A DNA stretch of 64,000 nucleotides from Owenweeksia sp963758205 (GCA_963758205.1 CAVWUM010000002.1:310001-374000), one strand, 5' to 3'. Shown: positions 1 to 9,059, numbered from the stretch's first letter. Program-made: numbers and translations. Notes: generated by a model from the sequence alone, not told the origin.

Positions 1-348
1 CCAAATGAAGTGTATAAATGGTTTATGGAAATGTATGTGGACAGCAGCGACTGGGTGATGGCACCAAATGTATATGGCATGAGCCAGTTTGCCGAAGGAG
101 GAATATTTGCCACCAAGCCTTATATATCCGGTAGCAACTACATTTTAAAAATGAGTAACTATACAAAAGGCCCTTGGTGCGATACTGTGGATGGCCTTTA
201 CTGGAGCTTTATCGCCAACAATAGAAAAACATTTGAAAACAACCCCAGGATGGGCATGATGCTTAGTACTTTGGATAGAATGGGAAAGGATAAAAAAGAA
301 TACCTGTTTGAAAAAGCCCAAAAGTGGATTGAAAAAGTAACGGAATAA
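1..348 (+). CDS. FeS-type photolyase/cryptochrome-like protein, C-terminal fragment
   Basis: The reading frame is open from base 1, so the gene starts upstream of the window; only about the last 115 residues are here. The stretch SSDWVMAPNVYGMSQFA followed by GGIFATKPYISGSNYI and GPWCDTVDGLYW is typical of the C-terminal FAD-binding end of the deoxyribodipyrimidine photolyase-related (FeS-BCP, PhrB/CryB-like) family, which repairs UV photoproducts using FAD and a [4Fe-4S] cluster. The Cys in GPWC is likely one of the cluster ligands (family knowledge). A strong hairpin terminator follows the stop. Whether the protein repairs DNA or acts as a light sensor cannot be decided from this fragment. 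Confidence 0.85.
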   Translation, partial: PNEVYKWFMEMYVDSSDWVMAPNVYGMSQFAEGGIFATKPYISGSNYILKMSNYTKGPWCDTVDGLYWSFIANNRKTFENNPRMGMMLSTLDRMGKDKKEYLFEKAQKWIEKVTE

Positions 349-351
349 AAA

Positions 352-389
352 AGCCCGGATCAATAAAGCTGATCCGGGCTGGTTTTTTT
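352..389. terminator. bidirectional intrinsic terminator
   Basis: Perfect 11-bp inverted repeat (352-362 and 370-380, stem AGCCCGGATCA) with a 7-nt loop, a T-run on the right at 383-389 and an A-run on the left at 346-352. It lies between convergent genes and can serve both. Confidence 0.9.
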
Positions 390-402
390 GGATTAATATT
401 TT

Positions 403-1074
403 TTAGCAGGCCCTGTGCCACGCTACCCATATACGCCATTGGGCAGGTGTAAGTATGCTGTTTACATGCCTTAAAAAATCTTTGTGGCAATCCCTAAGCG
501 CATTTATAATTTTTCTGCGGTCTTTATTGGTAAGTAGCTCACTCCTTATACTTTTATTCAGGGCTAGCAGCTTCCGCTGGAATTCAATTCGGGTAATCTC
601 TCCATTTTGATAAGCCCGCAGCAACTTGCGTCTTGCCTGGTTTCCTTTGTCAATTATTTTTTGATTGTATAGTCTTACCTTTTTATATATCCCTGAAAGG
701 CAGTTGAAATGCGCGCCAATAGCTCTGCGCATTAAAGTTGCCTGAGTAGGGTTCAGATTCAGTGAATCAAGTAAAACCCTGCGGTTGCACCTAAAAGGCG
801 GATGATGCCCAAGTAGGGTTTCTACACTCAAACCTTCCATACTTCCGGCAGGTAGTTCAGGAATCCCATCATCCTTTATGGAAAATTCAATGTCTTCTGT
901 GGCTTCTATTAAAACAGGTTTTTCAATACCTTCTATTTCCGGAAAGTCATACGCTTCCTCAGCTTTAACTTGAACATCGGTAAAAGTTTCTTCGCTTTTT
1001 TGGCAGGCATTTAGCAAAAGCACTGCTGGTAGGGCCATCAACCAAATAATTCTACTATAAAGTGGTGTTTTCAT
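403..1074 (-). CDS. Spy/CpxP-like (LTxxQ-type) lipoprotein
   Basis: A 223-residue protein with a lipoprotein signal peptide (LLLNAC lipobox, Cys at about residue 24), an acidic low-complexity linker to about residue 90, and a helical, basic C-terminal half. The C-terminal part has two motifs of the Spy/CpxP LTxxQ type, LNLNPTQ near residue 105 and ILTPAQ near 210, separated by charged helices. Spy/CpxP proteins are periplasmic chaperone-like or metal-stress sensors; assignment here rests on motif pattern only. It has unusually many cysteines for the family (one near residue 95, one near 124, two near the C-terminus). It is convergent with the photolyase gene and shares its terminator. The role is inferred. 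Confidence 0.55.
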   Translation of the reverse strand: MKTPLYSRIIWLMALPAVLLLNACQKSEETFTDVQVKAEEAYDFPEIEGIEKPVLIEATEDIEFSIKDDGIPELPAGSMEGLSVETLLGHHPPFRCNRRVLLDSLNLNPTQATLMRRAIGAHFNCLSGIYKKVRLYNQKIIDKGNQARRKLLRAYQNGEITRIEFQRKLLALNKSIRSELLTNKDRRKIINALRDCHKDFLRHVNSILTPAQWRIWVAWHRAC

Positions 1075-1546
1075 AAGTAATTGATTTTTAAGGATTCGGT
1101 TAGTATGATGGTAAATTACAACTTTGGTTTAACCTAAGCTTCAGAATTTTGATCGATAGTCAAAAATCAAATCCTTCGTAATCAACAACTAAGGTTCTTT
1201 CACCACTATATTCAGCCAATATTTTGTGATGGCTCCATAATCAATTCTTATTTGCGGTCAACATTCCTCGTGGTCTTCCGTTAAGTATATACTGTCATCG
1301 CTTTAGTCTTAAAAAATAGCATTAGCACTAATGAAGTTTACGGACATACATGTGTGATGGCATGTATTGTTTAACTGGCGAGAGCCTCTGGTAGTTTAAT
1401 AAACCAGAGGCTCTTATCATACTGAACATATAGACGAATTGCCACTTAACTAAATAAACCCGTAAATAACTAACCTATTTACCTATTTTTAACCACGCTC
1501 AAATAATCCGTCAATAAGGCTATCCCCTTGCGGTTTACAGCGTAAA
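1075..1546. other. intergenic region with an orphan hairpin
   Basis: About 470 bp without a credible gene on either strand. The only clear structure is a perfect 12-bp inverted repeat, arms 1381-1392 (AGAGCCTCTGGT) and 1403-1414, with a 10-nt loop. No T-run follows on either strand, so it does not look like a standard terminator. A weaker 7-bp inverted repeat lies at 1346-1367. I see no tRNA-like fold. The divergent promoters of the two flanking lipoprotein genes must be here, but no clear TAnnTTTG box stands out. Confidence 0.5.
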
Positions 1547-1564
1547 ATGCACAACACAACCCCT

Positions 1565-2551
1565 ATGCGAAGATTTTTATTCATCCTTTCAGCTTTCGTT
1601 CTGATACTTTCTTCGTGCGAGCGGGATTTGTTGCAAAACGGACTTAACCCTTTTGAGGGCATGCCGGCCAACGAAAGAGTTGTTCATCCCGGTGAAACCG
1701 ATGAAAACCTGAGGACGCCACTGGGTACTTCTACCTCGCAGTTTGGTTATGTACCCCGCAACCTGGCCGCAGCCAAAGGATCATTATTTATTATGTTGCC
1801 AGGTACGCTTAGTGAGCCAAAAGACTATAAGCTTATTTTACAGGCAGCAGCCGAAAGCGGCTACCACGCTATTGGGTTGGATTATGACAACCGCACTACT
1901 ATAAAGTCTATTTGTCAGAATAGCAATGATCCTGATTGCTCATTCAATGCTCTTAATGAATACCTCACCGGCAATAATACCTCGGGCGATGTTTCAATAG
2001 GGCGGGCTGAAAGCTTTGAAAACAGAATTTCTAAAATGCTGGTGTATCTCAATGAAAATCACCCTGGTGATAATTGGGGACAGTTCATAACCACCCAAGG
2101 CATGATAAACTGGCGTATGGTTTCTTTGGCTGGTCATTCGCAGGGCGGTACACACGCATTATATATTTCTAAAGTAAGACCCCTTTTGAGAGCTTCATTT
2201 TTTAGCAGCCCTTATGGTTTTGAGTCAGGGGGTAGTTTTCCTGAATGGATTACTGATGAAGGCCTTACACCTTCTAACAAACTTTTCGCTTTTAATCATA
2301 AGTCGGACAGGCTAATGAATTGGGATGAGGTAAACCGCACCCTTAACGCAGCAGGGCTTAGCGGTGCCAAGCGACTAATTGATGTGCATAATGACTTAGA
2401 GGGTTTTCAACGGTTTTACACCCAGGTTTCAAAAGGTTTTGGATTACAAGGGGGAGCGCATGGTGCAACCTGTGTAGATAACGACACCCCTAAAGACCGG
2501 AATCGTAATCCAAAGTTTAAGGATGTTTGGCAATACATGTGTTTTCCTTAA
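1565..2551 (+). CDS. alpha/beta hydrolase lipoprotein
   Basis: A 328-residue protein starting at ATG 1565, chosen because it begins directly with a lipoprotein signal peptide (MRRFLF..., lipobox LILSSC); an in-frame ATG at 1547 would only add six residues. After an N-terminal linker the body has an alpha/beta hydrolase look: strand LFIMLPGT near residue 75, then the nucleophile elbow GHSQGG near residue 191, the usual Gly-x-Ser-x-Gly of lipases and esterases. Asp and His for the triad are probably in the C-terminal third (HNDLEGF, GGAHGATC). Two cysteines near the C-terminus may form a disulfide. Expected at the outer membrane or periplasm. Substrate unknown. A DUF1697 gene follows after 27 bp. 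Confidence 0.75.
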   Translation: MRRFLFILSAFVLILSSCERDLLQNGLNPFEGMPANERVVHPGETDENLRTPLGTSTSQFGYVPRNLAAAKGSLFIMLPGTLSEPKDYKLILQAAAESGYHAIGLDYDNRTTIKSICQNSNDPDCSFNALNEYLTGNNTSGDVSIGRAESFENRISKMLVYLNENHPGDNWGQFITTQGMINWRMVSLAGHSQGGTHALYISKVRPLLRASFFSSPYGFESGGSFPEWITDEGLTPSNKLFAFNHKSDRLMNWDEVNRTLNAAGLSGAKRLIDVHNDLEGFQRFYTQVSKGFGLQGGAHGATCVDNDTPKDRNRNPKFKDVWQYMCFP

Positions 2552-2578
2552 GCCATACATATCAAATCCTCTAAAATA

Positions 2579-3118
2579 ATGAGTACCTACGTGGCCATTT
2601 TGCGGGGCATTAATGTGTCCGGCAGTAAGTTGCTTAAGATGGCCGAGCTAAAAACATCCCTTTTAGAACTCGGGTATCAAGAGGTGCAAACCTATATACA
2701 GAGCGGAAATGTGAAGTTTAGCACCAGGAAGACTAAACCTGATGACTTAGCCAATGAGATTGCCGAAATGATTAAAACCAGATTCGGTTATGATGTGCCG
2801 GTAATTGCATTACAAAAAGAAGATCTTGAAAAAGTAATTTCATCAAACCCGTTTTTACTCAATAGAAATCCCGAGTTAAAAGCTTTATATGTAACATTTC
2901 TGGCTCAAATCCCTTCCGGGAAAAAGTTGCAGGAATTAAAAGAAATTGATTCTGGTGGTGATGAATTCCGCGTAGATGGGAAAACTATTTACCTGTACTG
3001 CCCTGCTGGATACGGCCGTACCAAACTCACCAACAATTTATTTGAAAAGAAACTTGGGGTAGCCGCCACCAGCCGCAACTGGAAAACCGTATTGAAGTTG
3101 CTTGAAATGGCCTCTTAG
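2579..3118 (+). CDS. DUF1697 family protein
   Basis: A 179-residue cytoplasmic protein recognisable by its N-terminus YVAILRGINVSGSKLLKM, the block QTYIQSGNVKF and the C-terminal TSRNWKTVLKL. These are hallmarks of DUF1697, a widespread family with no established biochemical role. The length is usual for the family and the ATG at 2579 gives the standard N-terminus. It follows the hydrolase gene by 27 bp on the same strand, possibly co-transcribed, and its last four bases overlap the 3' end of the convergent LysM gene. Confidence 0.9.
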   Translation: MSTYVAILRGINVSGSKLLKMAELKTSLLELGYQEVQTYIQSGNVKFSTRKTKPDDLANEIAEMIKTRFGYDVPVIALQKEDLEKVISSNPFLLNRNPELKALYVTFLAQIPSGKKLQELKEIDSGGDEFRVDGKTIYLYCPAGYGRTKLTNNLFEKKLGVAATSRNWKTVLKLLEMAS

Positions 3119-5526
3119 TTCAGCTTTATACCCTGTGCGGAAGTACTTGGTTTTGGGTTTAGTTCAATCTTAACAAGGGTAAAATCCCTGATGCCGGTTA
3201 CATGCATAAACTGGTTTTCATAGCCACCGTTTACAGTTTTAGCCAGGCGGAAGCCGGTGCTGAGCATGGTTTTATTTTCGCCATTCATAAGCAACATTTC
3301 AGGACCATTATCCCAAAGTTGATTCAGGAAGTATAGAGTAACATCATAACCTTGGAAGGCCATTTGCGAAGGTTCACTTCCATATTTTTTACGATACTTT
3401 TTAATAAAGGCGATAGTTGCCGGATCATTATAATTCACAAAGCTGGCATCTGTCATGGTAAGCTTTAGAGTATTAAGATAATCCATCTCCAACGTTGGTA
3501 TTTGCAACAACTTTGGCGGCCCCACCAGCGAAACCTGCATACTGCGCATGGTTCTCAGTTTGGAAACTAAGTCACTTAAAAACACCTTATCGTCAGAAAA
3601 TACCACTACCACGTTAGGGCGATCTTCGGCCAGCACATCAGTAAGGCTCACGCGCTTAATCATATTACTTTCTTCAGCACTTACAACACTCTCTATAAAA
3701 CTATTCTCAGCTCTGGCGGTAAGCCTTGCTTTAATCTGCCTTACTTTTTCCCTATCCTCCATAGTATTGGAGTGGGCAAAAACGATTTTTGCATCTCTAT
3801 AATTGCCATTCAGTAAATCAGCTATTTCCTGTGCTCCGGCATCATTACTTGGTACACATTTCACAAGATTTGGACGGCCATCCAGATCAACGGCTTTACT
3901 AAGCGGGCTTATTACAGGTGTGCCTTTGCCTTTCAATTCATCGGCTATGTACTCCACATTTTTTTGAAATAGTGGCCCGATTACCATATCATAATCGGCA
4001 CGCTTCACTTCTCCTATCTTTTCACGTAGAGTGAACAGGCTATTTTGCGTATCATAAACCTTCATACTAAGGTTCATTCCCTGCTTTGCCATAGTATCGG
4101 CAGCTAACAATAACCCGTTGTAAAAATCGAGCACATAATGAGATCTGGGAGGAACCTCCGTATCATAGTTAAATGAAGTATCAGTAAGAGCCATAAAGGG
4201 CAACATTACCCCCACCTTTATCGACCGATCCATAGCCAGGTTTTTGGGCGAAACAGGTTTTTTATTGGTGGTATCCTTTAGTTCCTTTTTACCCTCTCTG
4301 TTTAAAGATTCCTTTTGTGAAATCTTGTCATCACCGGGTTTGCCGGCAGGTTCGCTCTTTTCAACATCTGAAAAAACCTTATCCAGCCAACCGGTATCCA
4401 CTTCCTTTTTCTTTGTTGGGATAATGATGTATTTATCCACATCCAGTCCCGATTTCAGCTCAGGATTAAGGCTTATCAATTCCTCACTGGTAACATTAAA
4501 CCTGTTTTTTAGTGAATAGTAAGAGTCACCAGTTTTAACCTGGTAAAGAAAAAACCCACCCGAGGTATCGGCAATCGCATCGCCTTCATTGGTTCCACTG
4601 CTATCATCGGTAGCCAGTTCTTCTTTCGGCTTTTTATTCTGAACAAGGTTTTGGTCGCTGTATTTGGCCCTGTTTAATGGTAACTTCAACAACTGGCCTA
4701 ATCGCAAACCTTCATCTGTCCCTGGGTTCAGCAAGTAAAGGCTATCCAGCGAAATATGATACTGCTTGCTTATGGAGTAAGCTGTTTGGCCGGCTTCTAC
4801 TTTATGAATGTGATAATCTCCGGATGTAATTTCTTTGTATTCCTCCGCACCGGCCGGGCTTTGGTTTTGATTTGCTGTACGGGCTTTTGCTTTTTCAGCA
4901 GCCAAACGGGCCTTATCTTCATCACTGGCAACGGCTTTGTTTTGCTGCTCTTCAGGAATAAACAGTATGCTTCCCGCCTTAAGGCCTTCATCGGCCAGGT
5001 CCGGGTTAATTTTTTTGATTTCCTGCACCGCCACGCCATATTTCAGCGCAAGCGAATAAAGGGTTTCACCGGCCTCTACCTTGTGTTGCCTGTAGTCGTT
5101 GTTGGCTAAGGGTTTTGACTCCTCAGGTTTTTTGGGCAACAAAGGAATCAATAAAGTCTGGCCGGCCTTTAAGCCATCCTTTAGTTCCGGGTTTACTTTT
5201 TTGATGTCTTCAACCGGAACCTCATATTTTTGAGCTATGGAGTACAGCGTTTGGCCCTGCTCTACCTTGTGGCTTGTAAACTTTTTTTCGCTTGATTTTG
5301 AAGCGGGCGTTTTAGGGATCAGCAACATCATTTTTTCCCTCAGGCCGCTTTTAATATCAGGATTGTACTTTTCCAGCTCAACTTTACTGATATTGTATTT
5401 CTTGGAGATGCTGTACACCGTTTCACCGGCTGCCACCTCATGCTGAATATACTCCACCTGCTGGCCATAGCTCAGCAGAGTGCCCATCGAAATCAATAAA
5501 ACTAAAAGCAAGTTTCTCATTCCCAT
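3115..5526 (-). CDS. LysM repeats plus periplasmic-binding-fold protein
   Basis: An 803-residue exported protein (signal peptide to about residue 21, ending SYG-QQ). Five LysM repeats follow at about 27-70, 83-127, 146-190, 240-283 and 328-372, each with the pattern H-K-V-x-x-G-(E/Q)-T-x-Y-S. LysM binds peptidoglycan. From about 438 to 795 it resembles a type I periplasmic-binding fold (as in branched-chain amino acid receptors; blocks IKVGVMLPFM and VIGPLFQKNVEYIADELKGK). This architecture is known in Bacteroidota; ligand and function are not established. The start codon lies within the last bases of guaA (10-bp overlap, 5517-5526), suggesting translational coupling to an otherwise unrelated gene. 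Confidence 0.85.
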   Translation of the reverse strand: MGMRNLLLVLLISMGTLLSYGQQVEYIQHEVAAGETVYSISKKYNISKVELEKYNPDIKSGLREKMMLLIPKTPASKSSEKKFTSHKVEQGQTLYSIAQKYEVPVEDIKKVNPELKDGLKAGQTLLIPLLPKKPEESKPLANNDYRQHKVEAGETLYSLALKYGVAVQEIKKINPDLADEGLKAGSILFIPEEQQNKAVASDEDKARLAAEKAKARTANQNQSPAGAEEYKEITSGDYHIHKVEAGQTAYSISKQYHISLDSLYLLNPGTDEGLRLGQLLKLPLNRAKYSDQNLVQNKKPKEELATDDSSGTNEGDAIADTSGGFFLYQVKTGDSYYSLKNRFNVTSEELISLNPELKSGLDVDKYIIIPTKKKEVDTGWLDKVFSDVEKSEPAGKPGDDKISQKESLNREGKKELKDTTNKKPVSPKNLAMDRSIKVGVMLPFMALTDTSFNYDTEVPPRSHYVLDFYNGLLLAADTMAKQGMNLSMKVYDTQNSLFTLREKIGEVKRADYDMVIGPLFQKNVEYIADELKGKGTPVISPLSKAVDLDGRPNLVKCVPSNDAGAQEIADLLNGNYRDAKIVFAHSNTMEDREKVRQIKARLTARAENSFIESVVSAEESNMIKRVSLTDVLAEDRPNVVVVFSDDKVFLSDLVSKLRTMRSMQVSLVGPPKLLQIPTLEMDYLNTLKLTMTDASFVNYNDPATIAFIKKYRKKYGSEPSQMAFQGYDVTLYFLNQLWDNGPEMLLMNGENKTMLSTGFRLAKTVNGGYENQFMHVTGIRDFTLVKIELNPKPSTSAQGIKLN

Positions 5527-7049
5527 TCAATTGTAGCCGGTGGTTTTGAACTGATATCATACACCACCCTGTTTACGCCTTTTACGCGGTTTATTATTTT
5601 GTTGGACATCTCAGCCAAAAACTCATAAGGCAAGTGTACCCAATCGGCCGTCATGCCATCTGTACTTTCTACAGCTCTTAACGAAACTACGCTTTCATAA
5701 GTACGTTCATCGCCCATTACGCCCACCGTTTGCACGGGAAGCAGCATTGCGCCAGCCTGCCAAACATCATCATACAGGCCATGAGCTTTTAATCCGTTAA
5801 TAAAGATATCGTCCACTTCCTGCAATATACGCACCTTATCCCTGGTAATCTCACCAATTATACGGATAGCCAATCCAGGACCGGGAAAGGGGTGTCTCCC
5901 CAGCAATTCATCATCAATACCAAGCGCCTTACCCACGCGCCTAACCTCATCTTTAAACAAAGCATTCATAGGTTCCACAACTTTCAGCTTCATAAAATCA
6001 GGTAAGCCCCCCACATTATGATGCGACTTTATGGTAGCCGATGGCCCACCATGTACCGAAACGGACTCAATTACATCAGGGTAAATGGTACCTTGGGCAA
6101 GCCAGTCCACATTACTGATTTTATGTGCTTCATCATCAAAGACCTCAATAAAAATCCGGCCAATGGTTTTGCGTTTTACCTCCGGGTCAGAGATTCCCTC
6201 AAGGGCATCCAAAAAGCGATCAGAAGAATCCACACCTTTAATATTAAGGCCCATCTCCTTGTATTGCTCCAGTACATTTTCAAATTCATTTTTACGGAGC
6301 ACACCATTGTTTACAAGAATGCAATGCAGCCTATCACCAATAGCCTCGCTGAGCAATACAGCAGTAACAGTGCTATCCACACCACCGCTAAGGCCCAGCA
6401 CAACATGATCCTTACCGAGCTTTTTACGCATTTTTTCTATAGTATCCTCTACAAATGAAAGTGGTGTCCAATCCTGCTTGCATTTGCAAATACCCACCAC
6501 AAAGTTTTTGAGCAGCACCATTCCATCCTTACTGTGATATACTTCAGGATGAAACTGAATACCATAGGTAGTTTCGTCTTCAATTTTATAAGCGGCATAC
6601 TCCACATCTCCAGTGCTGGCTATGGTTTTATAGCCCCTAGGCATAGCCTTAATAGTATCTGCATGGCTCATCCAAACCTGTGAGCCAACGGGCATACCTT
6701 TAAAAAGATCAGAATCCTCATCAATATACCTTAGGTTGGCACGACCATACTCACGCGTGTCCGAAGCACCAACAGTTCCTCCAAAAGTCTGCACCAGGTA
6801 TTGTGCTCCATAGCACACTCCCAAAAGCGGCAGTTTACCTTTTATTTCTTCCAGTTCCAGTTTTGGAGATTCGTCATCCCTTACCGAAGCTGGACTTCCG
6901 CTAATTATTACACCTTTTACCTTATCGCTAATGGACGGTGGATTGTTGAAAGGGTGAATTTCACAATAAACGTTCAACTCACGGATTCTACGGGCAATAA
7001 GCTGGGTGTATTGCGAGCCGCAGTCAAGGATTAAGATCATGTTTTGCAT
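5517..7049 (-). CDS. guaA: GMP synthase (glutamine-hydrolysing)
   Basis: Converts XMP to GMP using ATP and glutamine, the last step of guanine nucleotide synthesis. The N-terminal class I glutamine amidotransferase domain shows the nucleophile Cys79 (GVCYGAQ) and the His167/Glu169 pair (FHPEV). The ATP pyrophosphatase P-loop SGGVDST is at 221-227 and the GuaA C-terminal dimerisation domain follows; 510 residues is normal. A -7 promoter box at 7054-7061 ends only 5 bp before the ATG at 7049, so the in-frame ATG at 7040 (fourth residue, MILILDCGSQ) may be the real start. LDCGSQ has Cys where LDFGSQ is common. The LysM-binding-fold gene overlaps its 3' end. Confidence 0.97.
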   Translation of the reverse strand: MQNMILILDCGSQYTQLIARRIRELNVYCEIHPFNNPPSISDKVKGVIISGSPASVRDDESPKLELEEIKGKLPLLGVCYGAQYLVQTFGGTVGASDTREYGRANLRYIDEDSDLFKGMPVGSQVWMSHADTIKAMPRGYKTIASTGDVEYAAYKIEDETTYGIQFHPEVYHSKDGMVLLKNFVVGICKCKQDWTPLSFVEDTIEKMRKKLGKDHVVLGLSGGVDSTVTAVLLSEAIGDRLHCILVNNGVLRKNEFENVLEQYKEMGLNIKGVDSSDRFLDALEGISDPEVKRKTIGRIFIEVFDDEAHKISNVDWLAQGTIYPDVIESVSVHGGPSATIKSHHNVGGLPDFMKLKVVEPMNALFKDEVRRVGKALGIDDELLGRHPFPGPGLAIRIIGEITRDKVRILQEVDDIFINGLKAHGLYDDVWQAGAMLLPVQTVGVMGDERTYESVVSLRAVESTDGMTADWVHLPYEFLAEMSNKIINRVKGVNRVVYDISSKPPATIEWE

Positions 7050-7053
7050 GCGG

Positions 7054-7061
7054 CAAAGTTA
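7054..7061 (-). promoter_or_regulatory. Bacteroidetes -7 box for guaA
   Basis: On the minus strand this reads TAACTTTG, a full match to TAnnTTTG. With a 19-bp spacer the -33 element would be TTT rather than TTG. Its closeness to the annotated guaA start argues for a very short leader or the downstream ATG at 7040. Confidence 0.6.
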
Positions 7062-7169
7062 AACTCAATTTTTGAGCCTGAAACACTGATAGAGTGCCTG
7101 ATTTTAAACATTTTATTAAAAACATTTTTGTCAGCAACCCGCTGAGGATAAGCAATTAAAGAATATTGC

Positions 7170-7177
7170 TACTTTTG
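7170..7177 (+). promoter_or_regulatory. -7 box upstream of the SRPBCC-GyrI gene
   Basis: TACTTTTG matches TAnnTTTG, 33 bp upstream of the ATG at 7210. I see no good TTG at the -33 position. Confidence 0.45.
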
Positions 7178-7209
7178 GATTTCTAACTAAATATCTAAAT
7201 CAATCTTAA

Positions 7210-8253
7210 ATGAAAGCACTAAAAATTATTCTCGTAATCCTGGTAGTAATTGTAGGAGGCTATGCCGCATGGATGGCCACCCTGGATGGCGAATATGCCG
7301 TAGAACGCTCAGAAGTTATTGATGCAGAACCCGATGTGGTGTATGCTACTGTAAGTGACTTTACCACATGGAAAGAGTGGAGCAAGTGGCACAAAATGGA
7401 TCCTGACATGGAAATAACCTACGGTGATAAGTCGGCCGGAGAAGGTGCCACCTACACCTGGAAGGGTGAAAAAGCCGGTGCCGGAACCCAGACGATTACC
7501 GCAGCCGTACCCAATGAATCAATGGCAACACACATTGCTTTTGAGGGCATGGGTGAATCTGACGGCTACTGGAAGTTTGAGCCAACGGAGGATGGAAAAA
7601 CTAAAGTAACCTGGGGTTTTACCGGTGAGTTCCCATTCTTCTTCCGCATTTTTGGTAAAGGTATGGACCAAACCGTAGGTGCCGACTTTGAGGAAGGCCT
7701 GGCCAACCTGAAGACCATGGTTGAGGCAATGCCTAAAAAAGCACCGGAAGTGGAAATCAGTATGGTTAAGGTGGACCCTATGAATTACTACAGTATCAAC
7801 AGCGAAATCCAGATGAGCAATATTTCAGGATTTTTGGGTGATAGCTATGGGCAGATAATGGGATACCTTGGCCCTGATGCTCAAAATATGCTGATGCAGC
7901 CTTTTGCCATTTACCATGAGTGGAATGAAGGTGAGAGTACAGCAAAAGTAGAGGCCGGTATTGCTGCCGCTTCAGAAAAACCGGGTACCGATAACATTAA
8001 AAAAGGTATGACCCACGGTGGAAGTGCGCTTAAAGCCACACATGTAGGAGGGTATAACACCAAAGCAGAGCACGAAGCTATGTACGCTTATGCTCAAACC
8101 AACGGTATTGAAATGGTTGGCTCACCATGGGAAGTGTATGTTACCGACCCGGGAGAAGAGCCAGACAGCACCAAATGGGTAACCGAGGTGTATTATCCGG
8201 TAATTGATCCTGCCGATGCCGGTGAACCCATGGAGCCGGAAATGGCGGAGTAA
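7210..8253 (+). CDS. SRPBCC (polyketide-cyclase-like) plus GyrI-like two-domain protein
   Basis: A 347-residue protein with an N-terminal membrane segment or signal anchor (residues 4-23, rich in Ile/Val/Leu). Residues about 30-175 look like an SRPBCC/polyketide cyclase domain (VERSEVIDAEP, TWKEWSKWHKMDP, then a TWGFTGE strand). Residues about 185-335 look like a GyrI/AraC-effector-binding domain (blocks around NEGESTAKVEAGI and HVGGYNTKAEHEAMYAY). Both folds bind small hydrophobic ligands. The combination is common in Bacteroidota and has no defined role. It is a single transcription unit with its own terminator. Confidence 0.85.
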   Translation: MKALKIILVILVVIVGGYAAWMATLDGEYAVERSEVIDAEPDVVYATVSDFTTWKEWSKWHKMDPDMEITYGDKSAGEGATYTWKGEKAGAGTQTITAAVPNESMATHIAFEGMGESDGYWKFEPTEDGKTKVTWGFTGEFPFFFRIFGKGMDQTVGADFEEGLANLKTMVEAMPKKAPEVEISMVKVDPMNYYSINSEIQMSNISGFLGDSYGQIMGYLGPDAQNMLMQPFAIYHEWNEGESTAKVEAGIAAASEKPGTDNIKKGMTHGGSALKATHVGGYNTKAEHEAMYAYAQTNGIEMVGSPWEVYVTDPGEEPDSTKWVTEVYYPVIDPADAGEPMEPEMAE

Positions 8254-8284
8254 ACAATTCTTAGGTATTAATCAAAAAAAAACC

Positions 8285-8321
8285 AAAGCGGTGTGCTGTT
8301 ATCAGTGCACCGCTTTTTTTT
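8285..8321 (+). terminator. intrinsic terminator
   Basis: Outer stem AAAGCGGTG (8285-8293) with CACCGCTTT (8308-8316), inner CTG/CAG pairs, then T-run 8314-8321. An A-run sits on the left side, but the next gene is on the same strand. Confidence 0.85.
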
Positions 8322-8373
8322 GTTAGATTTAGCTGCATATGATTTGTCTTCCTTTTTATTCAAACCTTAACAA

Positions 8374-9057
8374 ATGATATCGAGATTAGTCTTAATGATT
8401 GTTTTCTGCCTTTTTGGAATTTTCGACTCAATAAAAGGCCAATGCTGCCCACATATTGATACAGTTGAAATTATTCCTAAAAACCCGCTTATTTCTGATT
8501 CAATTCAAATAAGAACTGTTCAAATGATTACCACGAGAGGGATAAAGGTGAATGATACGATGTGGATAATGGCAGACACTATTCACCTTCGCAGTTGTTT
8601 TGCAGCAGGGTGGCAGCAGTCTACAAAAACTTTTGTTGATACTTTTTCAATTGGTCTATTGTCTCAGGGAACTTATACAATTAAGCTTATTAGCTATGAA
8701 TCTCCCATCGGAACGGTTTGTAATCCTATCGATACAGCATCGCTTTTTCAAGCCTTTGATGTAATTGATGACATTGGCCTTGAAGAAGTGAAACTCGAAA
8801 ATGGAATCAAACTGGAACTTTTCCCTAACCCTTCATCCGCCCTACAGCAAATAACCCTCTACACCCAAATACCAGTGCCTTTGCAAATAAACCTCCATGA
8901 TATTTCAGGCAAAAAAGTAATTGAGGCTTACAATGGCCAATCCGTTCAGGGTAAGCAGGAGTTTGAGGTGGATGTGAGCCAACTGCCACGTGGGGTGTTT
9001 TTCTATCATATTAAAGCAGGTAGAGAATTTCTCCAGGCAAAATTTGTAAAACTTTAA
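8374..9057 (+). CDS. T9SS-sorted secreted protein, tandem copy 1
   Basis: A 227-residue secreted protein: signal peptide (about residues 1-22), a short beta-rich N-terminal domain (motifs CCPHIDTVEI, SCFAAGWQQSTKTF) and a type A T9SS C-terminal sorting domain (LFPNPSS near residue 150, INLHDISGKKV, LPRGVFFYHIKAG). The sorting domain directs export through the outer membrane and surface attachment. I do not recognise the N-terminal domain; paired cysteines suggest disulfides. The next gene, 2 bp downstream, is a paralogue with the same architecture, so the two probably share one transcript. Confidence 0.8.
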   Translation: MISRLVLMIVFCLFGIFDSIKGQCCPHIDTVEIIPKNPLISDSIQIRTVQMITTRGIKVNDTMWIMADTIHLRSCFAAGWQQSTKTFVDTFSIGLLSQGTYTIKLISYESPIGTVCNPIDTASLFQAFDVIDDIGLEEVKLENGIKLELFPNPSSALQQITLYTQIPVPLQINLHDISGKKVIEAYNGQSVQGKQEFEVDVSQLPRGVFFYHIKAGREFLQAKFVKL

Positions 9058-9059
9058 AG

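Noticed and set aside
1075..1546. possible tRNA or CRISPR in the 470-bp gap
   Set aside because: No cloverleaf with a TΨC-like arm and no regularly spaced direct repeats; only isolated hairpins.
6018..6458. 146-codon open frame antisense to guaA
   Set aside because: It overlaps a well-conserved gene on the other strand, its translation has no recognisable motif and it has no promoter or partner.
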